From positions 32,923-38,657 of the forward strand of contig PMHI01000664.1 in the NCBI GenBank assembly GCA_003156615.1: a stretch of DNA of 5,735 nt, given 5' to 3'. Position 1 is the stretch's first letter. The number at the start of each line of letters is the position of its first letter. The position numbers and the translations under genes were made by a program. This stretch comes from Acidobacteriaceae bacterium (GTDB taxonomy: Bacteria > Acidobacteriota > Terriglobia > Terriglobales > SbA1). Of the stretch, positions 1 to 5,735 are shown piece by piece. The notes below the pieces were generated by a model. The model was not told the origin of the DNA, did not search any database, and saw nothing but the letters and a program-made list of their open reading frames with translations.

Positions 1-33
1 GGTAATCGGGACTTACCTGAACTTCAGTTAGGC

Positions 34-56
34 GACATTCCCGCGGCGGGAGTGTT
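34..56 (+). other. Hairpin upstream of the lipoprotein gene, possible terminator of a preceding gene
   Basis: Positions 34-43 can pair with 47-56 around a three-base loop, giving about ten pairs with two G-T wobbles and a GC-rich core (tcccg with cggga). The following bases (ttctcatcttc) are pyrimidine-rich but not a clean T-run. It could end a gene lying left of the window or form part of the leader of the lipoprotein gene. No coding sequence can be assigned to positions 1-33. Only the inverted repeat is seen directly; its role is a guess. Confidence 0.3.
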
Positions 57-119
57 CTCATCTTCGATGAAGAAATCACAGCCTCCGGGCTGGGAAAACT
101 TTCACAATCCTTTTGAATC

Positions 120-123
120 GGAG
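120..123 (+). promoter_or_regulatory. Shine-Dalgarno site that sets the lipoprotein start
   Basis: GGAG lies six bases before the ATG at 130, a normal spacing. The frame is open further upstream, with a GTG at 52 and an ATG at 67. This site, together with the signal peptide beginning exactly at ATG 130, picks 130 as the start. I saw no convincing -35/-10 pair in positions 1-120. Confidence 0.6.
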
Positions 124-129
124 TGTGCC

Positions 130-1530
130 ATGAAGAGAATTATTGCGATTGCAATTTTGCTTGCGCTTTCGATGCTGGGCGCGAGTTGCAGCGGGGGATC
201 GAGTTCGTCCGCGCCGCCCGTGTCCTCGCAATCATCCCCGATGTTCGTGACTGGCGAAGATGCTCCCCTGGCCTCTGTGGTCGGCTTTGAAGTCACCATC
301 AACTCGATTACCTTGAACGGTAGCAACAACAGTTCGGCGCAGGTTCTGACCACGCCGACAACCGTAGATTTTGCCCGTCTTCTGGGGCTGCGTTCTCCGC
401 TGGCCTTTAACAGCGTGGCCGTCGGCACCTATACGAGCGCTACGTTCTCGTTGTCGAACCCGGTAATTTCTTACGTGAATATGAGCCCCAGCCCGACGCT
501 GAATACCATCAACGCCACGTTCAGCCCGACCACCGGCTCCTCTACGCAGACCACGGTCACCGTGAACTTCCCAACCGCGATGGTTGTGGGCAACAACGGC
601 TTGGCGGGACTGAGGATGGAATTTGACATCCGGCAATCAGTCGCGGTCGATAGCAACGGCCAGGTCACAGGCACAGTCAACCCAACCATCTATGCCAACG
701 CCGTACACGCGAGCGATCCCAACGGGCAGGTTACCGATCTTATGGGCGGTCTGGTCTCGGTAAACGCGACGAGCAATTCGTTCGTCATCCAGGGCCCCTA
801 TGGACACCAGTTCACCATTGACGTAGGCAGCAGCACTCAGTTCAACAGTGGATGGAACATCAATGATCTGGCTACTCCGGCGATTATTGGAATCCAGGGA
901 TATTTCCAGGCCGATGGCAGCCTGATGGCGAACAACGTGGAAGTCATTACCACGTCGCAGGCCTTCCTCTCCGGACGGGTGTTGGCAGTAAATCCGACGT
1001 CCGGACCGGTGCAGCAGATCACCATGTGGGTGGGCGAAACCAGCGGCGATCTGGTGAGCGACATCGACACCATTCAGACCATCAACGTCAGCGCCGTGAC
1101 ACAGTATGACATTTGCTTCTTCGACAATCTGTTCACCAACGGCCTGTTCAACGCTTCCACGGTCATCGTGGGCCAGCGTATTTTCATCGGCGGAAGCTAC
1201 AGCAACAGCGTCTTTACGCCGCAAATGCTCTCGCTGCGTTTCCAGGGTGTCTATGGCATGCTGACGGCCAACAGTGTCAACATCGTCAGCGGCAACGCTG
1301 GAACCTTCCAACTGCAGAACAACGGGCTGATCGGGTATTCGCTAGGTGGCGCACCGCTGACCGTGGCTACCGGCAATGCCTCGCTGTTCATCAACACGGC
1401 GGGACTGAGCGCGCTCGAGTCCGACGGGTCGATTCCGCTGGTGGCAGGCGGTCTCCTGTTCGTCAATCCGAACACCAGTACACCCGTGATGGCGGCGGCT
1501 GTAGTGGCCGATCGGCAACCGGCGCAATAA
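130..1530 (+). CDS. Predicted secreted lipoprotein with DUF4382-like and repeated DUF5666-like beta domains
   Basis: The protein has 466 residues and no assignable enzymatic role. It begins MKR followed by a hydrophobic stretch (residues 4-16) and then L-G-A-S-C with Cys20, so it should be exported by Sec and lipidated at Cys20. The lipobox is imperfect: Gly is at -3 where Leu or Val is usual. Residues 20-37 are a Ser/Pro-rich linker typical of lipoprotein tethers. Residues about 38-190 (FVTGEDAPLASVVGFEVTI, then VGTYTSATFSLSNPVISYVN) resemble the DUF4382-type beta-sandwich found in many acidobacterial lipoproteins. Residues about 206-275, 279-370 and 373-460 each begin with a G-x-V/L pattern (GGLVSVN, LSGRVLAVN, YGMLTAN) and look like DUF5666-type small beta-barrel repeats. 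No catalytic or metal-binding motif is visible, and only two Cys occur after Cys20, at most. A structural or binding role at the envelope is inferred. The gene stands alone and ends in a strong terminator. Lipoprotein status is fairly sure; domain names are from memory of family patterns. Confidence 0.85.
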   Translation: MKRIIAIAILLALSMLGASCSGGSSSSAPPVSSQSSPMFVTGEDAPLASVVGFEVTINSITLNGSNNSSAQVLTTPTTVDFARLLGLRSPLAFNSVAVGTYTSATFSLSNPVISYVNMSPSPTLNTINATFSPTTGSSTQTTVTVNFPTAMVVGNNGLAGLRMEFDIRQSVAVDSNGQVTGTVNPTIYANAVHASDPNGQVTDLMGGLVSVNATSNSFVIQGPYGHQFTIDVGSSTQFNSGWNINDLATPAIIGIQGYFQADGSLMANNVEVITTSQAFLSGRVLAVNPTSGPVQQITMWVGETSGDLVSDIDTIQTINVSAVTQYDICFFDNLFTNGLFNASTVIVGQRIFIGGSYSNSVFTPQMLSLRFQGVYGMLTANSVNIVSGNAGTFQLQNNGLIGYSLGGAPLTVATGNASLFINTAGLSALESDGSIPLVAGGLLFVNPNTSTPVMAAAVVADRQPAQ

Positions 1531-1557
1531 CCGAACCGCAAACGACGCACCACTCAC

Positions 1558-1591
1558 ACGGGCGGCCGCGCGAGGCCGCCCGTTTTCTTTT
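1558..1591 (+). terminator. Strong intrinsic terminator after the lipoprotein gene
   Basis: A perfect ten-pair stem (1558-1567 with 1574-1583, core cgggcggcc / ggccgcccg) closes a six-base loop (gcgcga). It is followed by ttttcttttt-like T-rich sequence at 1583-1591. It starts 27 bases after the TAA stop and separates the lipoprotein transcript from the oxidoreductase gene. Confidence 0.92.
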
Positions 1592-1593
1592 CC

Positions 1594-1617
1594 CTCGCGG
1601 CGGGCGTCCCGCCGGAG
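1594..1617 (+). other. Second GC-rich inverted repeat, overlapping the expected -35 region
   Basis: A perfect seven-base inverted repeat (cggcggg at 1598-1604, cccgccg at 1608-1614, three-base spacer) extends by three more pairs (ctc 1594-1596 with gag 1615-1617) if G1597 is bulged. It lies directly after the terminator T-run and just before the TATAAT at 1623. It has no T-run of its own, so it is not a standard terminator. It could be an operator covering the -35 position or simply a GC-rich spacer. The repeat is seen; any function is inferred. Confidence 0.4.
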
Positions 1618-1622
1618 CACTC

Positions 1623-1628
1623 TATAAT
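1623..1628 (+). promoter_or_regulatory. Perfect -10 box (TATAAT) of the oxidoreductase gene, probably leaderless
   Basis: TATAAT matches the housekeeping -10 consensus in an otherwise GC-rich stretch. Its last T is six bases before the ATG at 1635, so transcription would begin at or within a base or so of the start codon. The nearest GGAG (1614-1617) is 17 bases away, too far to serve as a ribosome binding site. No TTGACA-like -35 is present at 16-18 bases upstream and there is no extended TGn. The upstream terminator leaves only about 43 bases for any promoter, which supports this one. Confidence 0.6.
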
Positions 1629-1634
1629 CGAACG

Positions 1635-3830
1635 ATGGCGAAACAGGTCGTCCATGCCGCGTGTCCGCACGATTGCCCCGACGCTTGCGGGGTTCTGATC
1701 ACGGTGGAGGACGGGCGTGCCACGAAGATTCAGGGCGATCCGCAGCATCCGGTGACCCAGGGATTTCTGTGCGGGAAAGTGGCGAAGTATCTGGACCGGG
1801 TGTATTCGCCGGATCGGGTGCTGTATCCGATGCGGCGGATTGCGGCGAAAGGGGTGGAGCAGCAGCGGAGATTCGCTCCGCGGGGACAGCCGGAAGTCTA
1901 CCCTGAGCCCGTCGAAGGGGCGTCTGTCCCCACCCCAGCAGACAAGACACAAACCTGGCAGCGCATTCCCTGGGATGAAGCGCTGGATGAGATCGCCGGG
2001 CGTTTCCGCGAGATCATTGCCGAGTTCGGCAGCGAGGCGATTCTGCCTTACTCCTACGGTGGAACGCTGGGGGCGCTGAATGGCGGCTCGATGGACCATA
2101 GGTTTTTTGGCCGGCTCGGAGCTTCCCAACTGGAGCGGACAATTTGTTCCACAGCGGGCGAGGCCGGGTTGGAGTCCGTGATGGGTGTAAAGCTTGGGAC
2201 CGAGCCGGAGCAATTTATCCATGCTCGTTACATCATTGCCTGGGCCTCGAACATTCACGGAAATAATGTTCACCTCTGGCCGTTCATTGCGGAAGCGCGG
2301 CGCAAGGGAGCGAAGCTGGTGGTGATTGATCCCTACCGCACGCGGACTGCGGCGTGCGCCGATTGGTATCTTCCGATCAATCCGGGCACCGATGGCGCGC
2401 TGGCTCTGGCCCTGATGCATGTGATCATTGGCGAAGGGCTGCACGATGCCGACTACGTTCGGAACTACACGCTGGGTTTTGACCAGCTGTGCGAAAAAGC
2501 GAAAGCTTATCCGCCGGAGCGGGTGGCGCAGTGGACAGGGATTGCGGCCGCAGACATCCGCAAGCTGGCGCGGGAATACGCCACCATACGGCCTTCGGTC
2601 ATCCGTCTCAATTATGGCGTGCAGCGGTCCGAAGGCGGTGGGATGGCCACGCGGGCCATCTCGATGCTGCCTTGCATCCTGGGATCGTTGAAGGAAGTGG
2701 GCGGCGGGATTCACCTTTCGACCAGCGGCGGGTTTGGGTTGAACCATGACGCGTTGAGGCGGCCCGATCTTAAGCCGGAGGGAAACCGGCCTCCACCGCG
2801 GGTAGTGAACATGGTTCGTCTGGGCGAAGCGCTGAACACGCTGCGCGATCCGCCGGTGAAGGCATTATTCGTCTACAACTCAAATCCAGCGGCGGTTTGT
2901 CCGAATCACAATGAAGTAGTTCGCGGGCTGAAGCGGCTGGACTTGTTTACCGTTGTCCATGAGCAGTTCTTCACCGATACGACCGACTATGCCGACATTG
3001 TGTTGCCAGCGACGACGTTTTTCGAGCACAAGGATCTGCAGACGGCATACGGCCATTACTACCTGCAGCTGTCAGACCAGGCCATTGAGCCCCTGGGAGA
3101 GTGCCGGGCGAACGTGGAGGTGTTCCGGGCGCTGGCCGGGCGGATGGGATTCAAGGACGCATGCTTCGGCGAGAGCGTCGAGGAGATGATCGATGGCGCG
3201 CTGGCTTCGAGCAACCCGTGGTTGGATGGCATCAGCCGGGCGCGGCTGGAGCGGGAGCGACAAGTGCGGCTTCAGTTCAGTTCCCAATCGCCAGTTGCCG
3301 GTTGCCAGATAGAACCGTTCCTTCCATTTGCTCACGGTAACTTCCGCACACCTTCGGGCAAGGCTGAACTGTACAGCGAAGCGATGAAAGCGCTGGGGCT
3401 TGATCCGGTGGCCGAGTTCACGCCTCCGGTGGAATCTCGGCATGGAGGACAGGCAGCGGATTTCCCTCTTGAACTTCTGGCGCGCAAGGCCGATAACTTC
3501 CTGAACTCAACTTTTTCCAACTTGCCTTCAGTCCAGGATATGGAGGAGACGAACCTTCTCGAAATGCACTCCGCCGATGCCCGGGCACGCGGAATTGCCG
3601 ACGGAGAGACGGTGAGGGTGTATAACCGCCGGGGAGAAATTTTCCTGAAGGCGCGAGTGGACGGCGTGGTTCAGCCGGGAGTAGTTTCAGCCAGGCTGAA
3701 CTGGGCCAAATTGGGTCCCGGATTCCGCAACATCAACGTGCTGACTTCAGAAAAACTTTCCGACCTGGGCAACTCCGCCACGTTTTATTCCGTCTTGGTG
3801 GAGGTGGAGTCCGCCAAGTCCCTTCCATGA
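1635..3830 (+). CDS. Molybdopterin-dependent oxidoreductase, [4Fe-4S] catalytic subunit, DMSO reductase superfamily (BisC/YyaE-like)
   Basis: The protein has 731 residues, usual for the catalytic subunits of this family. It should carry a bis-molybdopterin Mo or W cofactor and one [4Fe-4S] cluster; the substrate is unknown. The N-terminal cluster motif is Cys10-x3-Cys14-x3-Cys18-x27-Cys46, in the sequence CPHDCPDACG and ending FLCGK. The main molybdopterin domain spans about 50-500. It includes ERTICSTAG (Cys171 at the expected metal-ligand position), VVIDP (to Pro233), PGTDGAL (Gly251-Gly254), YNSNP (414-418) and DYADIVLPAT (from 451). TPSGKAELY (572-580) leads to the C-terminal molydopterin-binding domain, about 610-725. 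There is no twin-arginine signal, so it is probably cytoplasmic. No iron-sulfur, membrane or chaperone subunit lies beside it in the window. ATG 1635 is chosen because the motif-bearing N-terminus begins there; the frame is open upstream but has no family resemblance. Residues about 74-106 and 547-559 are non-family inserts derived from repeats. The family is sure; formate dehydrogenase or thiosulfate/polysulfide-type activity cannot be decided. Confidence 0.93.
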   Translation: MAKQVVHAACPHDCPDACGVLITVEDGRATKIQGDPQHPVTQGFLCGKVAKYLDRVYSPDRVLYPMRRIAAKGVEQQRRFAPRGQPEVYPEPVEGASVPTPADKTQTWQRIPWDEALDEIAGRFREIIAEFGSEAILPYSYGGTLGALNGGSMDHRFFGRLGASQLERTICSTAGEAGLESVMGVKLGTEPEQFIHARYIIAWASNIHGNNVHLWPFIAEARRKGAKLVVIDPYRTRTAACADWYLPINPGTDGALALALMHVIIGEGLHDADYVRNYTLGFDQLCEKAKAYPPERVAQWTGIAAADIRKLAREYATIRPSVIRLNYGVQRSEGGGMATRAISMLPCILGSLKEVGGGIHLSTSGGFGLNHDALRRPDLKPEGNRPPPRVVNMVRLGEALNTLRDPPVKALFVYNSNPAAVCPNHNEVVRGLKRLDLFTVVHEQFFTDTTDYADIVLPATTFFEHKDLQTAYGHYYLQLSDQAIEPLGECRANVEVFRALAGRMGFKDACFGESVEEMIDGALASSNPWLDGISRARLERERQVRLQFSSQSPVAGCQIEPFLPFAHGNFRTPSGKAELYSEAMKALGLDPVAEFTPPVESRHGGQAADFPLELLARKADNFLNSTFSNLPSVQDMEETNLLEMHSADARARGIADGETVRVYNRRGEIFLKARVDGVVQPGVVSARLNWAKLGPGFRNINVLTSEKLSDLGNSATFYSVLVEVESAKSLP
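1865..1931 (+). repeat. Structured palindromic repeat element inserted in frame in the oxidoreductase gene
   Basis: Two hairpins lie in tandem. The first is gcggag/ctccgc (1865-1870 with 1876-1881, loop attcg). The second has eight-base arms ggggacag (1882-1889) and ctgtcccc (1924-1931). Between these arms is ccctgagcccgtcgaaggg (1901-1919), flanked by ccct/aggg. I recall the reverse complement of this core, and ggggacag/ctgtcccc arms, as common dispersed repeats in acidobacterial and other soil genomes. The frame is kept: it reads PEVYPEPVEG at residues 86-95. Family members usually pass from YPMRR..KG to W-x-R-I-x-WDEAL with only a few residues, so about 30 codons appear to be added. Confidence 0.7.
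3276..3310 (+). repeat. Degenerate seven-base tandem repeat in the oxidoreductase gene
   Basis: Five seven-base units run ttcagtt, cccaatc, gccagtt, gccggtt, gccagat, with consensus near gccagtt. Seven is not a multiple of three, but five units (35 bases) plus flanks preserve the reading frame. They encode residues around 548-559 (SSQSPVAGCQIE) between the RVRL helix and the TPSGKAE region, a place where the family varies. Similar cagttgc/cccagtt heptamer tracts are, from memory, frequent between genes in acidobacteria. The units are visible; the origin is inferred. Confidence 0.55.
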
Positions 3831-3870
3831 AGCCACCGGCAAGAGTGGCGGCTTGGACGCTTTCTCTTTC
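3830..3870 (+). terminator. Imperfect intrinsic terminator after the oxidoreductase gene
   Basis: Starting at the last base of the TGA stop, aagcc (3830-3834) pairs with ggctt (3850-3854). After one A-C mismatch, ccg (3836-3838) pairs with tgg (3846-3848), leaving a seven-base loop. A pyrimidine run, tttctctttctct, begins six bases later at 3861. The mismatch and the gap before the T-rich run make it weaker than the terminator at 1558. Confidence 0.4.
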
Positions 3871-3883
3871 TCTACCGTATAAT
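3853..3883 (+). promoter_or_regulatory. Promoter of bamA: TATAAT with a weak -35
   Basis: A perfect TATAAT lies at 3878-3883. The best -35 is TTGGAC at 3853-3858, with a long 19-base spacer, so the -35 contact is probably poor. Transcription would start near 3890, giving a leader of about 137 bases before the ATG at 4027. A stop codon in the bamA frame at 3883-3885 bounds the possible coding region. Confidence 0.55.
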
Positions 3884-4021
3884 GATCGTTTTCCTACATC
3901 CCAGAGGCTGAGGTCGTAGCGATTCATTTTTGTTCTCATCCAGACATTGTTGTGTCCGGGCGCGGCCCAGCTTCTTCCGGCGCCGCTCATCCCCCATCTT
4001 CTTCATTTGCACGGCTTTGCC

Positions 4022-4025
4022 GGAG
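4022..4025 (+). promoter_or_regulatory. GGAG motif unusually close to the bamA start
   Basis: GGAG ends only one base before the ATG at 4027, closer than the usual 5-9 bases. It is partly within a small hairpin (cggc 4012-4015 with gccg 4019-4022). The only alternative in-frame upstream start before the stop at 3883 is a GTG at 3952, which has no ribosome binding site and would put about 25 extra residues before the signal peptide. ATG 4027 is therefore preferred, with some doubt. Confidence 0.4.
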
Positions 4026-4026
4026 A

Positions 4027-5735
4027 ATGAAAGGGCTGGGGTGGGGGTTCGGAATTGCGCTGGCGCTGCTTTCCGCCTCAGTCGGCTGGGCCCAGTCCGA
4101 CGTGGTTGCAGAGATCAACGTTCAGGGAAACCGCAGGATTCCTGCGGAAACGGTCAAGGCGCGCATCTTCACTCATCCCGGCGACATTTACGATCCCGCC
4201 TCGCTCGAGCGCGATTTCAATTCGCTGTGGAACACCGGCTATTTCGAGGACATCCGCTTTAGCCGGGAACAGATGCCGAAGGGGTGGCGGCTGATTATCC
4301 AGGTGAAGGAAAAGCCGACCATCCGCGAGATCAACTATGTTGGCCTGAGTTCGGTCTCCACCAGCGATGTATTGGACCGCTTCAAGGAAGCGAAGGTCGG
4401 ATTGACCGTGGAGAATCAATACGACCCAACGAAAGTCAAGAAAGCGGAAGTGACGATCAAGGGCCTGCTGGCGGAGCACGGGCGCCAGTTTGCCACCATT
4501 CGCACGGAAATACGGCAGATTCCTCCGGCTGCGGTCGGGATCACATTTGTGGTCAAAGAAGGTCCCAAGGTCAAGGTGGGCAGGATCAAGTTCGAGGGCA
4601 ACAAGAACGTCAGAACGCGAGTGCTGCGTTACGCCATGAAGAACTTGCGGCCCCTCGGCATCCCGCACTCGATTTTCCTGGAAAACATCTTCGCCCGAAC
4701 CTACGACGCGACCAAGCTCGACGAGGATACGGAACGGGTCCGCAATGAGTATCAGAATCGGGGCTACTTCAAAGTCATCGTGAACCAGCCCAAGACCGAG
4801 ATCCACGATACCGGGCATGCCGGCGCCCATGTCCCGCTGTTGCAGGGCGGGGCGGGCAAATCTGTCGACATTACGATGCCCATCGAAGAGGGCGAGCGCT
4901 ACACGCTGGGTGGGATTACGTTCAAGAACAACAAGGCGGTGCAAAACGTGAAGGCGCTGCGAGCCATCTTCCCGATCAGGGACGGAGATGTCTTCGACAA
5001 AGAAAAAGTGGGCAAGGGCCTGGAGAACCTGCGCAAGGCCTATGGCGAGTTGGGCTACATCAACTTCACGCCGGTACCGGAAACCAGGTTTGACGACGAA
5101 AAGAAACTGATCTTTCTCGAAATCGACGTCGACGAAGGCAAGCAGTTCTATGTACGCCGCATCGAGTTCGTGGGCAATACTACGACCCGCGATAAGGTGA
5201 TTCGGCGTGAGATCGCTCTCGAGGAAGGAAGCGTCTACAACTCGCGTCTCTGGGAGTTGAGCTTGCTGCGCTTGAACCAGTTGGGGTACTTCGACGTGAT
5301 GAAGCCTGACGATCCGAACGTCACCACCCGTCAACTGGACGAGAAAAACGGGTTGGTCGACCTGACGCTCAAAGTGAAAGAGAAGGGCAAGAACAGCATT
5401 GGCCTGAACGGGGGCGTGAGCGGGCTGGAAGGCGCCTTTGTGGGCATCAACTACGCGACCAACAACTTCCTCGGTCTGGGTGAGACGCTCGGGATCCAGG
5501 CCAGCCTCGGGAACCTGGCGAAAAGCATCCGGTTCGGCTTTACCCAGCCCTACATGTTTGACCGGCCCTTACAGTTTGGTTTCAACGTTTACTACACCAA
5601 GACCAAATACGATCAGGCCCGGCAACTCTCCATCTTCAGCGGGCAGAACCTCAGCCTGCCCAACGCCGTACTGCAGAACCTGCAGAATTACACGCAAGCG
5701 AGCGCTGGGTTCACGACGTCGTTGAGCTATCCGCT
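4027..5735 (+). CDS. bamA: BamA/Omp85 outer membrane protein assembly factor, 3' end outside the window
   Basis: BamA is the core of the machinery that folds and inserts beta-barrel proteins into the outer membrane. The window holds 569 codons and no stop. Residues 1-22 form a Sec signal peptide (hydrophobic 8-19, likely cleavage after Gly-Trp-Ala22), then five POTRA domains follow. POTRA1 is about 26-97 (INVQGNRRIPAETVKARIF, then GYFEDIRF). POTRA2 is 98-180 (REINYVGLSSVSTSDVL). POTRA3 is 182-289 (GRIKFEGNKNVRTRVLR, then YQNRGYFKV). POTRA4 is 291-371 (GITFKNNKAV, then AYGELGYIN). POTRA5 is 373-455 (RRIEFVGNTTTRDKVIRRE, then LNQLGYFD). The barrel starts near 456 (GLNGGVSGLEGAFVGINYAT, then NNFLGLGE, then FTQPYMFDRP). 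Five POTRAs and this barrel opening distinguish it from two-partner secretion TpsB and from TamA, which have fewer POTRAs. A full protein would need roughly 300 more residues or more. It has its own promoter and is not overlapped by the oxidoreductase gene. A diderm cell envelope is implied. Confidence 0.96.
   Translation, partial: MKGLGWGFGIALALLSASVGWAQSDVVAEINVQGNRRIPAETVKARIFTHPGDIYDPASLERDFNSLWNTGYFEDIRFSREQMPKGWRLIIQVKEKPTIREINYVGLSSVSTSDVLDRFKEAKVGLTVENQYDPTKVKKAEVTIKGLLAEHGRQFATIRTEIRQIPPAAVGITFVVKEGPKVKVGRIKFEGNKNVRTRVLRYAMKNLRPLGIPHSIFLENIFARTYDATKLDEDTERVRNEYQNRGYFKVIVNQPKTEIHDTGHAGAHVPLLQGGAGKSVDITMPIEEGERYTLGGITFKNNKAVQNVKALRAIFPIRDGDVFDKEKVGKGLENLRKAYGELGYINFTPVPETRFDDEKKLIFLEIDVDEGKQFYVRRIEFVGNTTTRDKVIRREIALEEGSVYNSRLWELSLLRLNQLGYFDVMKPDDPNVTTRQLDEKNGLVDLTLKVKEKGKNSIGLNGGVSGLEGAFVGINYATNNFLGLGETLGIQASLGNLAKSIRFGFTQPYMFDRPLQFGFNVYYTKTKYDQARQLSIFSGQNLSLPNAVLQNLQNYTQASAGFTTSLSYP

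Noticed and set aside
52..129. Upstream extension of the lipoprotein gene from GTG 52 or ATG 67
   Set aside because: The added residues are polar and would bury the signal peptide; the GGAG at 120-123 and the MKR signal start favour ATG 130.
1113..1634. Open frame joined upstream to the oxidoreductase gene
   Set aside because: It runs through the lipoprotein gene in another frame, through the terminator and promoter, and its Arg/Gln/His-rich translation resembles no domain.
1865..1931. Possible CRISPR repeat or attachment site in the palindromic element
   Set aside because: There is a single copy with no regularly spaced repeats, no cas or integrase gene and no disrupted tRNA in the window.
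1554..2747. Long antisense open frame opposite the oxidoreductase N-terminal half
   Set aside because: It lies wholly opposite motif-rich coding sequence, and its Arg/Pro-rich composition is what GC-rich antisense frames give by chance.
1635..3830. Naming the oxidoreductase a formate dehydrogenase or nitrate reductase
   Set aside because: The cluster and cofactor motifs are shared across the superfamily; no selenocysteine-position TGA or partner subunits are visible, so a specific substrate cannot be claimed.
3930..4262. + strand open frame overlapping the bamA start in another frame
   Set aside because: It is Arg/Ser-rich, without a ribosome binding site, and overlaps the BamA signal peptide and POTRA1.
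4078..5334. Long antisense open frame opposite bamA
   Set aside because: The + strand encodes clear POTRA domains over the whole span; the antisense translation shows no recognisable domain.

Overview
The window fits an Acidobacteriota (Terriglobia/Koribacter-like) chromosome. This is inferred from the moderately high GC content, a BamA sequence with acidobacterial-looking POTRA and barrel segments, a secreted DUF4382/DUF5666-type lipoprotein, and short palindromic and heptamer repeats of a kind I recall from these genomes. No database search was possible, so the taxonomy is tentative.

Layout, all genes on the + strand. (1) Positions 1-129 are the upstream region, with a hairpin at 34-56 and a Shine-Dalgarno (SD) site. 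(2) 130-1530 encodes a predicted 466-residue lipoprotein, probably anchored at the cell envelope, ending in a strong intrinsic terminator (1558-1591). (3) 1635-3830 encodes a 731-residue cytoplasmic molybdopterin/[4Fe-4S] oxidoreductase of the DMSO reductase superfamily. A perfect TATAAT lies six bases before its ATG, so its mRNA may be leaderless. Two repeat-like sequences lie in frame inside this gene: a structured palindromic element at 1865-1931 encoding a YPEPVEG peptide, and a degenerate heptamer tract at 3276-3310. (4) 3831-4026 is an intergenic region with an imperfect terminator, a second TATAAT promoter and a long leader. (5) 4027-5735 is the 5' part of bamA: a signal peptide, five POTRA domains and the first strands of the beta-barrel. 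The gene runs off the window end.

The three genes look like separate transcription units rather than one operon, because terminators and promoters lie between them. The lipoprotein and BamA are both envelope proteins. The oxidoreductase has no visible link to them and no electron-transfer partner in view. I see no mobile element, CRISPR array, tRNA or rRNA, and no convincing new multi-gene system. The most unusual feature is the in-frame repeat material inside the oxidoreductase gene.
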